Source: Nageia nagi
Lineage: Eukaryota; Pinophyta
DNA length: 64,000 nucleotides
Direction of reading: 5' to 3'
NCBI GenBank assembly: GCA_050084985.1
Contig: JBITNC010000001.1
Span: 41,850,001 to 41,914,000, forward strand
Every line of letters begins with the position of its first letter. The first letter of the stretch is position 1. Below the pieces are notes generated by a model that was not told where the DNA came from, did not search any database, and saw only the letters and a list, made by a program, of their open reading frames with translations. This document shows positions 22,451 to 31,607 of this stretch, in pieces. A program made the translations under genes and the position numbers.

Positions 22451-22639
22451 CCAATCACATTCTTGTTTATGGGTCTTAGTAATAGCTCCCAAGTCTTATT
22501 TTTTCAATTTGAGCTAATTATTCATTCATTGCTTGTACCCAACCTTCATCTCTACTTGCCTAGACAACATTTTTAGGTTCTATGCTAGATAAAAGATAGA
22601 AGGCTCTTACAATTTTTCTTCTTGTCTAAACACCAACTT

Positions 22640-23410
22640 TGGGATCCTTAATTATTTGTTCTTTTGGATTATCTTTTTTCTAAGTTATGGATTTGGGTTT
22701 CTTATCATTATCTTTATCTTCATCTAATTTCTCCTTTTTTGACTCACTTTCTATTTCTTCATCTTTGTCCTCTTCCTTTTCTTCTTCAATGGTTTCTTCA
22801 TACATGGGAAAATTTTCATCATTGCTTTTTGGTAAATCTCGTTCCTCATCAACCTTATTATCAACATTGTCAACTAGTTTTCTTAGCCTTTTATTGTAGT
22901 ACTTGAATACTTTGATTTTTTTTGAGTAACTAAGAAATATACCTTCATTAGCCTTATCCTCAAATTTTTTGAGATTATTTTCGGTTCTTTTGATGTAGCA
23001 CTTATTGCTAAACACTTTGAAATGTCTTAATATTAATTTTCTATTGAACCACATCTCATAGGGTGTTCTATTTTTATTTTTCCTCAAAATGCATCTATAT
23101 TGAATGTAGAATGTTGAATGAACTACCTCTTATAAGAATCTATTAGCAACTTTACTTTCAATTAACATAGTTCTTGCCATTTCTTGCATTGTCCTAATTT
23201 TCCTTTCCACAACTCCATTATGCTGAGGTATCCTTGCATCTAAAATTTATCTTCTACTATCATACTTTTCATAGTACTTAGTAAACTCATCAAAAATAAA
23301 CTCACCTCCTCTATCTAATCTTAGGCATTTGATTCTTCTCCCAATTTGGTTCTCAACCTAGTTCTTGAAGACTTTAAACATGTCAAAGGATTGTGACTTG
23401 TGTTTAAAAA
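22640..23410 (-). pseudogene. copia integrase core and acidic linker
   Basis: Minus-strand reading shows C-L-R-L-D-R-G-G-E-F, a stop, P-Q-H-N-G-V-V-E-R-K (near 23195-23220), then the end of the core (RTPYEMWFNRKL) and a linker rich in Glu, Asp and Lys (22680-22860) before RT. The second catalytic Asp and the Glu of D,D35E are visible. The plus-strand Ser/Leu-rich open frames here are mirror images of the acidic linker. Confidence 0.83.
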
Positions 23411-23411
23411 A

Positions 23412-24100
23412 TTATACCCATGTAATTATGGAATAATCATTTATGCATAATATAAAATATTTATCACCATTTATGCTTTGAGTTCTCATGGATCCACATA
23501 AGTTTGTATGTACTAGTTCAAGTGGTTTACTAGTGTAGTACTCTTTTGCCTTGAATGAGCTTCTAGTTTGCTTACCTTTTTGACATGACACACAAGTATT
23601 GTTTGATGGCTTGGATATGCTAGGAATATCTCTTACTAATTTATTTATGCTTATCTTCACTAAATTATCAAAACTAATGTGCCCAAGTATATGGTAATAT
23701 AACCAATTTTCATCTTTCATTCGTAGTAAGCAAGATCCTTTTGAAGTCTTTGTGAGAGTGTGTAAATTGCCAAATATCCTTGTTGCAACTATTGCCAATT
23801 TTTTATTTTTTTTATGTCTAATTTTACACCCCCACTTCTTAAAAATCACATCATCACCTCTATCACAAATTTGACTTACACTCAACAAGTTATGCTTTAG
23901 ACCAACCACAAACAAAACTTCCTCTGACTTGATCTTACTGTTACTTATCCTAATCATACCTTTGCCAACTATCTTGGCTCCATTATTGTTATTGAACTTC
24001 ACTTATCCATATTCATATTGCTATAATTTCTTGAATCTTTTTTTTATCACATGTCATATGACTAGAACATCCACTATCAAGTATCCAAGGTGTACATTTA
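23412..24100 (-). pseudogene. copia protease and GAG-pre-integrase region
   Basis: The active site at about 24050-24094 reads WILDSGCSSHMTCDKK, an intact D-S-G. After a stop near 24003, 196 codons follow with V-G-L-K-H-N-L-L-S-V-S-Q-I, the zinc region (HILGHISFDN, CVSCQKGKQTRSSF) and the integrase start PLELVHTNLCGSM. The first integrase Asp position reads T-N, so it is apparently lost. This is the best preserved part of the element. Confidence 0.9.
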
Positions 24101-24279
24101 TTTTGTGCCTTCAAATTTATTTGCACAATTAAGAACTCCTCATTTTCTTGTTGTTGTTCTTTCTCTTTCTCGAACTATTTGACTTTAACTTTATATTTTT
24201 GTACTAGATTTTTTATTTTTAGTATCTTTTCTATTTTTTTTCATTGAGTATGTCTAAAATCTTTTATCATGAAATTAAT

Positions 24280-24758
24280 ATGGTGTAAAAGTACTTCTTT
24301 AATTTCTTGCAATATGCCCAAAATTGTGATAGTTATAACATTCTACTACATAATCCATCATAGGTGAAAAGGTATTTTTATTGGCAAAATTTCTTAGTCC
24401 TACATTAAATTTATAGTCTAAGAGTTTATATTCATAACCATTGCATTTAAAAAAGTAACCAAAAAGAAAAAAAATGAACCTAGTTTAGGGTCTTTTCCAT
24501 GAGTTCGTAGGTGCCATGAATCGTATTCTCCTTTCATGTGAGATATTCATGAAACCATAATCATCCACATTCTTTTTGCACCTTTCATGTTCAACTTGGG
24601 CTTTCTTTTCTTTCATCTTATTCAATTCTTTATTGGTGACCTTTGGTTCTTTTGATGATTCCCTTATTCAAATCTAATGCCAAATTTGCTAGATTTATTT
24701 TTTTTGTTTTCTATGAGTTTATCCAATATTCTAGTACCTCCTTCAAGTTTGTCATACT
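24280..24758 (-). pseudogene. copia gag-pol spacer with second zinc knuckle
   Basis: Near 24295-24345 a knuckle-like C-Y-N-Y-H-N-F-G-H-I-A-R is readable, with the second Cys replaced. It aligns with 34432-35040 in the duplicated copy. It is the stretch just downstream, in minus sense, of the nested insertion site. Stops make it non-functional. Confidence 0.7.
24754..24758. other. target-site duplication CATAC, left
   Basis: CATAC directly before the LTR start at 24759. The same five bases follow the element at 32441-32445. Confidence 0.93.
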
Positions 24759-25024
24759 GTTAACACATAAAAATGAATTTATGTTTTTAAATCAATAAAT
24801 CAATGAAATATGCTTGGCTTAAATGTATGTTTTGAATGTATTAAAGTGATAATATCAATGTTTGTCTTGAATATATATTTTATAATGATTATCTTGAATA
24901 TTGCATGGATTATCGTGAATATTGCATGGATTATCTTGTTTATTAGTGTATTTATCTTGAATGTTGTGAATTAACCTTATTTATGTAGATGCACACCGAC
25001 CTATAGGTGGTATTATCTATTATC

Positions 25025-25034
25025 TATATAAATA
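25025..25034 (+). promoter_or_regulatory. LTR TATA box
   Basis: TATATAAATA about 267 bp into the LTR, conserved in the right LTR near 31854-31863. It is probably the core promoter for the element's genomic RNA. Confidence 0.6.
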
Positions 25035-25265
25035 AGGGATCGAATAGTAAGTCCATGATAACAAGGATACACATGATCCCGCGTATGGTCTTGTAAGTGG
25101 CTACCCCTTAAGGTATCTCTTGGTACCGCCTACAAGGCTGTGGTTTGTGTGCTTCCTTTCGTGAGCTATCCTGACATCTGTGATCTATCCTGATATCACA
25201 CTGCTATCTGAGACATCTATACTGAATTTCTGGACTCAATCGAGAGGTCAAAACTATAGAACGAA

Positions 25266-25341
25266 GGCCGTCGATGCTCCCTTATGAACGGAAGAACACC
25301 GCCGGTGCTCTTATATCATTGAAACGGACCGCCTGCGGTCC
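25266..25341 (+). repeat. palindromic GGACCGCC-GCGGTCC-type triplet in the LTR
   Basis: Three related GC-rich units at about 25266, 25296 and 25326, 30-31 bp apart. The last is GGACCGCCTGCGGTCC, with arms GGACCGC and GCGGTCC around a 2-base spacer. Equivalent units lie in the right LTR at about 32094-32170, where they have gained several transitions. Confidence 0.85.
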
Positions 25342-25613
25342 TCTTTTTGCATCCTCGTAGGTCACGACATTGTTGGAAAGGCAGCTCATCATCAGTACAT
25401 CACCAATATATGCATCTTTCATTGTCAGGTACGTTCTGTGAGGTAAGTACACAAATCACAGTCTTGGTTGGTACAATTACACTTCTAAATTGGTTATTTT
25501 GTTAATTGTTATCTAGAATAAATTACTATTCGTAGCTTAAATACAGATAATATTGAGTTTGTAGATATTTTCCTATTTACTTATTTGCACTCTCAATTTT
25601 ATTTGTAAACATT

Positions 25614-25631
25614 TGGTGAACCCGACGTGAA
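25614..25631 (+). other. tRNA-Trp primer binding site
   Basis: TGGTGAACCCGACGTGAA begins two bases after the LTR. From memory it is the complement of the 3' end of plant tRNA-Trp (CCA anticodon) plus CCA. This differs from the initiator-Met sites of the copia and chromovirus elements in the window. Confidence 0.8.
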
Positions 25632-25702
25632 GTGCACATCATTATACTAAAACCCTAAAGGTTTTAGTTAAGACTAAGATCTATTTTGTGAGTATTTTAG
25701 TT

Positions 25703-26920
25703 ATGGAACAGCTTAAGTTATTCTTACGTAGTCTTTCAAAAAGAGATTTGGATGAATTATTGGTAGAAATCAGACATGATGATCCAGAGGGATCCAGAGG
25801 AATGCAAAATAGTGCTGAGGGTGACAATAGTAATTTTCAGGCTACTATGGAAGGTATGCAGAGGTAGATAGACAGATTGGCAAGGAGATCAATGCCGCCT
25901 AATGATTCTTTTGAATTTGGTAGTCCTTTGTGTGATGAGATTCGTAGACACATGCCACCATCCGACTATAAAGAGCTAAAATTCAGTAAGTTCAATGGTG
26001 AAGGAGATCCAAGAAGACATATATAAGGATTTAAGGATGAGTGTGAACTCAAAATTGGTACAGACCAAAGTTTGCAAGCTAAATTCTTCCCTCAGAGCTT
26101 GGAAGGAGAGGCTCGGGAATGGTTCTATGCCTTACCTGAAGGGTCCATCACATCATTTGAGGAATTCAGTAATTTGTTTCTGGAACAGTATAAGCATAAC
26201 ATCAAGAAGGAGATTATGTTATCAGATTTATGTGCTATCAAGCAAGACAGTGATGAGCAATTAGACAAATTTGTTGTAAGGTTTAAGAAGACATGGCAGC
26301 AAGTAAAGACCAGATTAATGGAAAAAGAGGTAAATAACATTTTTAAAGAAGCTGTTATATTGCCCTTACAATCATATGTTATTGATTATACACATCTTAC
26401 ATTTTTTGATATGACGTATAAACTGTTAGAGAAAGAAAAGGTCCTTGTGAAGCTAGGGCTTGTAAAGTATGGTAATAGTGATAAGACAAAAGCAAAGGAT
26501 AAGAAACCACAATCGCCAAAGAAAGAGAAAACTATCCATGTGGCTGAGAAGACAAGTGAGACGAAGGAAAAGAAATATGTGAGATTTTCCATACCTCCAA
26601 GACATATCCTAAAAGACCTTGTGGAAAAAGGGTTATTACAACCTTTACCCAAGCATGAAGAAGATCCTACAGCAGAAAAACCCCATTGGTATAAGGAAGA
26701 TAGGTATTGTGAATATCATCAGACTAAAGGCCATGCTACTAATGGATGTGGAAACCTTAGAGATAGAATACAAAAGCTTATAGAATATGGATGCTATGTA
26801 TGTCCAGTAAAGGTCAAAGATACAGGAGAGGAACAGCATGTCAATATGATCTTTCTTGAAGATGCTTGTGAGGTTAGCACTGGTGGGAGCTCCAGGCCCT
26901 CCAGAGGTATCATTTGGTAG
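25703..26920 (+). pseudogene. gypsy gag of the PMD-carrying element
   Basis: The frame opens at ATG 25703, about 90 bp after the primer site, and stays in one frame for 405 codons to 26920. Two stops interrupt it: TAG 25865-25867 and TAA 26024-26026, both explicable as C-to-T changes in Gln codons. The last 282 codons are open. The capsid-type domain has K-F-N-G-E-G-D-P, EAREWFYALPEGSITSFEEF and QDSDEQLDKFVVRFK. A Lys-rich linker and a CEYHQTKGHATNGC zinc knuckle follow. There is no protease after it. It is far better preserved than the other gags here, consistent with a young insertion. Confidence 0.9.
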
Positions 26921-27300
26921 ATCAAAATATAGATAAAAAAAAAAGAGAGAGTTAGCAGTTGGTTCAGGTCACTAACGGATGTCATGGTCAAGATTGGAGG
27001 GCTTCATTACATCATAATAGGAGCGTCGGTGTTGTATTTTGTAATAGTAGGACCGCTAGTAGTCCTCTTTTAGTGGAAAAACAAAGGAAAGCAAAAGATT
27101 CCAAGTCCGTGCGTAGTGTGACAGATCAGAATTTCAGGTCGTATCATTGGCGTTCATTCTCAAGGATCACGGAACATCAAATTTATGCATCACAAGTACA
27201 TGTACAAGAGCAAATCAGGTACCAAAATTTGTGTTTTATATATATCATGATCAAAATGTTTTTGTTTACAATGCAACTAGATGAGATTATATAGGATGAT
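26921..27300 (+). other. spacer between gag and the antisense PMD gene
   Basis: An A-rich run lies near 26932-26945. A 111-codon plus-strand open stretch (26959-27294) shows no protease or RT motif. The interval is too short for pol, so its absence is real and not an annotation gap. Confidence 0.6.
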
Positions 27301-29626
27301 CTAGAATCTCCTACTAGACCCCCCTCCCCCTACACTAGAGCTAGTAGCCATGCTAGATGTGCCACCCCCGCACCGTGCCTTGTATTTCTCTACGCGTGCC
27401 TTCTCTTCACCGATCTGTCTCTCAGCCTGGCGAAGCTGCTCGTAGAGGGCCTTAATTTCCTTGTTGGCTTCCTGTAGGTCCTGATAGATACCGGCATAAT
27501 CCCCTCCTCTAAAATGTAGATGACCCTGTAGCTCTCTAATCTCCTCATCCTTCTGACGGATTTGGCCACGCAGCTTAGCCATCTCAACCTCAGGATCTGT
27601 GACATAACATAAACATATCGTGTTAGTCCCTTGCATATCATGAAAAGTAGAAGGTTAAAGCAAAGTAAAAGAGAAAATAGGTTACCATCATCATCCTCAT
27701 CGTAGTCTTCCTCCTCCCAGTATGAATCCATCTTATACTCAGGTTCATATTCATCCTGGTCTGGATCGGTCTCCTCATTATCATCATGACCTGCATCTAG
27801 AGACATGTCACGAGCATATGTAGAGCTACTCTCTCCTCCCCATCCTCCTGTGGTGAAGGGAGTGTCCCATCCAGTCTCTGTGTCTCCTGTGTCCTCATCC
27901 TCCCATGCATTGTCACCCGTGTCTGCATCATGAATGCCTATGTGGTGAGGACGGCGTGTCCTCCACCAGTCTAGGTAGTCCTCTGTGTGATCAGGTCCAT
28001 CTATGTCATCATCAACATCATAGTCAGAGTCCTCGCTGGGGGACTCCCAATCTGAGTCCCAGTCTGGTACTAGCTCATAATCCTCTGGGAGGTGCCTACT
28101 ACGGTAGTAGCGCACCACTATCCTGCAGTCATTCGGTATATACCCTGCTGGAGGCCGAACTGACAGAGTACCTGCTCTGGCCTGTACGGCTCCACTAGTG
28201 CCCTATGCGCCTATAGGTATGTAGGGTGTCTCACCCATGTCATCTCCTGTAGGTCCTCCTCCCACTCTGGTACACCTCCCCGATAAGGACACCAGTAGAT
28301 CTGCACCTCCTGCAGTAGGTCAAGTCGCACCTGCCATCCCTCTAGGTTTATGCAGGGGAAGTCTGGTACCTCTATCGTCGCCCACCGTTGCCAGGTGGGT
28401 GCATCATCTAGTTGGTCTAGGGGCAAAATTGTTGGTCTAGAAATAGTGATGTGTTCATAGGCCCACACCTGCAGTATCATAGAATGAGCCACCTGTCTCC
28501 CCCCTCTCTCCACCTCTGCAAAGCCGTGGAGGTCATGATAAAGTTGTGCCAGTATTGCGGGGCACCATGCATATCTCTGTCTGTGTATAACCATATCCTG
28601 AATGATAGGAATCATACCCACTAGGAAGGTCTCACTGCTCTTGTCTGGATAGACAATAGCATCTAGAAGGCAAGCAATGAGGAGCCTCATCCGCAGGTCA
28701 CCCTGTGCTGGAGGATCCTCTAGCACATGTCTCACTAGGGACACACCCCTCTTCCTGTGATTTACTTCGTCTGATCCCGTCAGCCATGTAGCCCATACCT
28801 CTGCCTGTTCCAGGCTTGGAACAGGAATCATGTTCACTAGCCTCCCCCTGATAGGAAGTCTAGTGATCCTGTAGATATCCTCTAGTGTCACTGTAATCTC
28901 ACCAGTAGGAAGGTGAAAGGTGTTGGAGTTTGGATCCCACCTCTCCATCAAAGCTGTAAGCATGTTGCAGTCATGAAACACATAGTTAGTAAATGCAAGG
29001 TAGCTGAACGAAATGTCCTCTAGAATGCTTCGGGTTGCGTCAGTTTGGGGCCACTGTTGGGCAGTGGTAAAGGTGGCACTCTTACCAGACGATCGCATAA
29101 GGTATGCATGGTTCTGCAAGAAAAGAATGATGAAAGGCAAGTCAGTATCAAGATGTGAAACATAGATAGTAAAAAATAGTACTGGTAAAGAGGACCGCCC
29201 ACGGTCTAGGTCAGATAAGAAGGATCGCCCACGGTCCAAACTAGGGCAGAAAGGACCGCCAGCGGTCCTGTTTCCATGAATAAGGGTCAATAAAATTTGG
29301 GGTGCAGGTTCGTACGGATGAGCATAGTATAGCCATGATACCAGAAATCTAAAAAAATAGAATGAAAAGGGAAAAATTCAAGGCTAGGGTATGCAACAGG
29401 AAAACCCTAGGGGTAGTTTGGAAAATCGGTATGTAGGCAGCTAAAATCTGAAGACAAACAAAAGTATAGCAAAGAAAAGGTAGGAGATGCAATGTACCTG
29501 ATGATCAGCAGGAGAATCAGCCACCAAGGCAGCTCTGTGTCCAGCTTGGCATGTGATCGGTAGGGCCATAGCGTGCAGCATAGCAATACAGGAAGAATCA
29601 CCTAGTGATAGCGATAAGATCACCAA
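27301..29626 (-). pseudogene. plant mobile domain (PMD) gene, antisense cargo of the retrotransposon
   Basis: My minus-strand model: exon 1 29626-29498, intron 1 29497-29114 (GTACAT...TTGCAG), exon 2 29113-27686, intron 2 27685-27597 (GTAACC...TCACAG), exon 3 27596-27301. Both splices keep frame (phase 0 and phase 1). Exon 2 encodes the PMD core (PF10536-like): ERWDPNSNTFHLPTGEI, a T-L-E-D-I-Y-R-I-T-R-L-P-I block, ILAQLYHDL, LQVWAYEHITI. A very acidic Asp/Glu/Tyr region follows. Exon 3 is a coiled coil with a Ser/Gly tail. Two defects: TAG at 28211-28213 and an apparent 1-base frameshift near 28125-28145, within a readable R-A-L-V-E-P-Y-R-P-E stretch. The start is tentative (29626 or an internal Met). 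In plants PMD proteins such as MAIN/MAIL1 act in silencing and genome stability; the role here is unknown. Confidence 0.82.
29191..29268. repeat. palindromic triplet inside intron 1 of the PMD gene
   Basis: Three units at about 29192, 29222 and 29253, spaced 30-31 bp: GGACCGCCCACGGTCT, GGATCGCCCACGGTCC and GGACCGCCAGCGGTCC. They have the same core and spacing as the LTR triplet. They fall within the proposed intron 1 of the antisense gene. Confidence 0.88.
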
Positions 29627-29714
29627 CTAAACCTCCCTGAATCAGTCTCTCAAACTCTAGGATACTCTCAGCTATGAAAATGATAGGGTGAACAAATGAG
29701 GAAGGGTGGGGCCC

Positions 29715-29722
29715 CTTTTATA
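29715..29722 (-). promoter_or_regulatory. TATA box upstream of the antisense PMD gene
   Basis: On the minus strand CTATAAAAGGGGCCCC; TATAAAAG is at 29722-29715, about 90 nt before the proposed ATG at 29626. With a start site 25-35 nt downstream, the 5' leader would be about 55-65 nt. This suggests that the cargo gene brought its own core promoter. Confidence 0.65.
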
Positions 29723-29863
29723 GAAAGGTTAGGGCACACACTTCAAGATGAATTTTGATTTGAGCATTTGGTATACATGGACGAGTCATCAGGTATCAAT
29801 TTGGAATCCAGAGGTGATTCGCAGGGACCTGATTTTCATGATTTTTGATGAATCTTCAAGAAA

Positions 29864-29935
29864 AGGACCGCTCACGGCCTTAGGTGAAGACCGTCAGCGT
29901 TCTAAGTCTACAAGAAAAGGACTGCCTGTGTTCCT
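29864..29935. repeat. palindromic triplet upstream of the PMD gene
   Basis: Three degraded units at about 29865, 29888 and 29919 (GGACCGCTCACGGCC, AGACCGTCAGCGTTCT, GGACTGCCTGTGTTCC) of the same family. They lie about 140-210 bp upstream of the antisense TATA box. Most changes from the palindrome are transitions. Confidence 0.75.
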
Positions 29936-30047
29936 TTATCCAGAAAATTAGCTTATCTAAGTATCATGGGTGCATCATAGGTGTTTGATCAATGTTATAT
30001 CCAGGAGAATATTGCTTTGAGTTTTGTGTTTGCAGACCTGAATAATC

Positions 30048-30421
30048 AGCTTATCATGCTTGTGAGTGGAGTTCTAGCTCTCGTTATCAGCTTATCATGA
30101 TTATGAGTGGAGTTCCAACTCTTGTTGTCAGATTATCATGCTTGTGAGTGGAGTTCTAGCTCCCGTTGTTAGACTATCATGTTTGTGAGTGGAGTTCCAG
30201 CTCCCGTTATCAATTTATCATGTCTTTATGAGTGGAGTTCTAGCTCCCGTTATCAGCTTATCATGATTGTGAGTGGAGTTCCAACTCCCGTTGTCAGATT
30301 ATCATGCTTGTGAGTGGAGTTCCAGCTCCTGTTGTCAGATTATCATGCTTGTGAGTGGAGTTCCAGCTCTCGTTGTCAGATTATCATGCTTGTGAGTGGA
30401 GTTCCAGCTCCCATTATCAGC
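30048..30421 (+). repeat. 41-bp tandem array, about 9 copies
   Basis: The unit contains CAGCTTATCATGCTTGTGAG, then TGGAGTTCCAGCTCCCGTTAT. Copies differ by a few substitutions and one has a small length change. Open frames across it on the plus strand are repeat artefacts. It lies in the 3' non-coding part of the element. Confidence 0.93.
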
Positions 30422-30430
30422 TTATCATGC

Positions 30431-31062
30431 CTCTTGGTGAAGTTTCAGCTTCATCAGCTTATCATTGTTTTACGGAGTTCAGTTCTTATGCAACTACAGT
30501 ACACCTCTTGGTGCGAAGGCTCAGTTGTGTGGAACTTAGCTCTCCCTCATCAGCTTATCATGCCTCTTGGTGGAGTTTTAGCTTCATCAGTTTATCATTA
30601 TTTTGCGAAGTTCGGTTCTTATGCAACTGCAGTACACCTCTTGGTGCGAAGGCTCAATTGTGTGGAACTTAGCTCTCACATATCAGCTTATCATTGTTTT
30701 GCGGAGTTCAGTTCTTATGCAACTGCAGTACACCTCTTGGTGCGAAGGCTCAGTTGTGTGGAACTTAGCTCTCCCCCTTCAGCTTATCATTGTTTTGCAG
30801 AGTTCGGTTCTTATGCAACTGCAGTACACCTCTCGATGTAAAGGCTCAGTTGTGTGGAACTTAGCTCTCACATATTAGCTTATCATTATTTTGCAGAGTT
30901 CAGTTCTTATGCAACTGTAGTACACCTCTTGGTGCGAAGGCTCAGTTGTGTGGAACTTAGCTCTCCCCTATGAGCTTATCACTTATTTTGCGGAGTTCGG
31001 TTCTTATGCAACTGTAGTACACCTCTTGGTGCAAAGGCTCAGTTGTGTAGAACTTAGCTCTC
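30431..31062 (+). repeat. 96-bp tandem array, about 6 copies
   Basis: The block GTTCTTATGCAACT recurs at 30482, 30615, 30711, 30807, 30903 and 31000. The spacing is 96-97 bp except for the first step of 133 bp, which contains an extra module like the one at 30431. The unit also holds GTACACCTCTTGGTGCGAAG and TGTGTGGAACTTAGCTCTC. It shares the AGCTTATCAT motif with the 41-bp array, so the two arrays are related. Confidence 0.93.
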
Positions 31063-31235
31063 CCCTGTGTGTGGTTATGTGTTATCATGTCTTGTGAGTT
31101 GATCATGTGTGTTATCATGTATTGTCTTGTGAGTTGGTTATGTGTGTTATTATGTGTGATCATGTCTTGTCTTGTGAGTTGGTTATGTGTGTTGTCATGT
31201 GTTGTCATGTTTTGTCTTGTGATGTGGTCTTGTCA
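31063..31235 (+). repeat. GT-rich degenerate tandem repeat
   Basis: Low-complexity repeat of pieces such as CTTGTGAGTTGGTTATGTGTG and TTATCATGT with a period of roughly 50 bp. It continues the AGCTTATC-type arrays towards the 3' end. Sequence 31236-31592 has no coding similarity. Confidence 0.8.
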
Positions 31236-31592
31236 AGTTGTCATCCGATCGACATGTGTGGTCAAGTCGTCTGTCTGATCATTGTCATGTGTGTTGTCAT
31301 GCTTGTTGTCATGGGTCATCAGTATTGCGGCAAGATTATCAGCTTATCAGATGATCAGATATATCAGGCTATCACCTTCTACAGCAAAACGCAAGGGGCA
31401 AGCATGCCCAAGGTAATATCAAAAGGGAGTCTTCTCAACCTACATCTAGTACTAATAAGCTTTATCATGATGTTGTTTAAGTTTAGAATGGTTAGTGTTT
31501 ATCATTGCTTATCAAAATTGTTTGTTATGATGTTGTGTTTTTACTTTGAATGCAAAATCTCAAGTCACCTCGTGTTTCTTTCGATTTCACAT

Positions 31593-31607
31593 CCAAAGTG
31601 GGGCATC
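31593..31607 (+). other. polypurine tract before the 3' LTR
   Basis: CCAAAGTGGGGCATC lies directly before the LTR start at 31608, in the expected position for plus-strand priming. The purine core is AAAGTGGGG. Confidence 0.65.

Larger units (their letters stand above)
24759..25611 (+). repeat. 5' LTR of the PMD-carrying element
   Basis: Begins TGTTAACACATAAAAATG and ends TTTGTAAACA. It matches 31608-32440 along its length; I count about 26 substitutions by eye, all but one transitions. It differs by a 21-bp tandem duplication near 24893-24935 (GAATATTGCATGGATTATC occurs twice here and once in the right LTR). A TATA box lies at 25025-25034 and a palindromic triplet near 25266-25341. Confidence 0.95.

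Noticed and set aside
22664-22906. Ser/Leu-rich plus-strand frames
   Set aside because: Mirror of the Glu/Asp/Lys-rich linker of the minus-strand copia integrase.
28140-28240. An extra intron that would remove the stop at 28211 and the frameshift in the PMD gene
   Set aside because: GTGAG near 28238 and CAG sites near 28150 exist, but none of the joins I tried restored the frame, and the interval encodes recognisable PMD sequence. Real lesions are more likely.
27301-29626. A native host gene with retroelements around it
   Set aside because: It sits wholly between the LTRs and target duplications of one element, and the same gag/PMD order recurs at 6.3-10.4 kb.
30314-30841. 175-codon plus-strand open frame
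   Set aside because: It lies entirely within the 41- and 96-bp tandem arrays; the open frame and the repeated peptide follow from the repeat.
30048-31062. CRISPR-like array
   Set aside because: Units abut directly with no unique spacers, and the context is a plant retrotransposon; these are plain tandem repeats.
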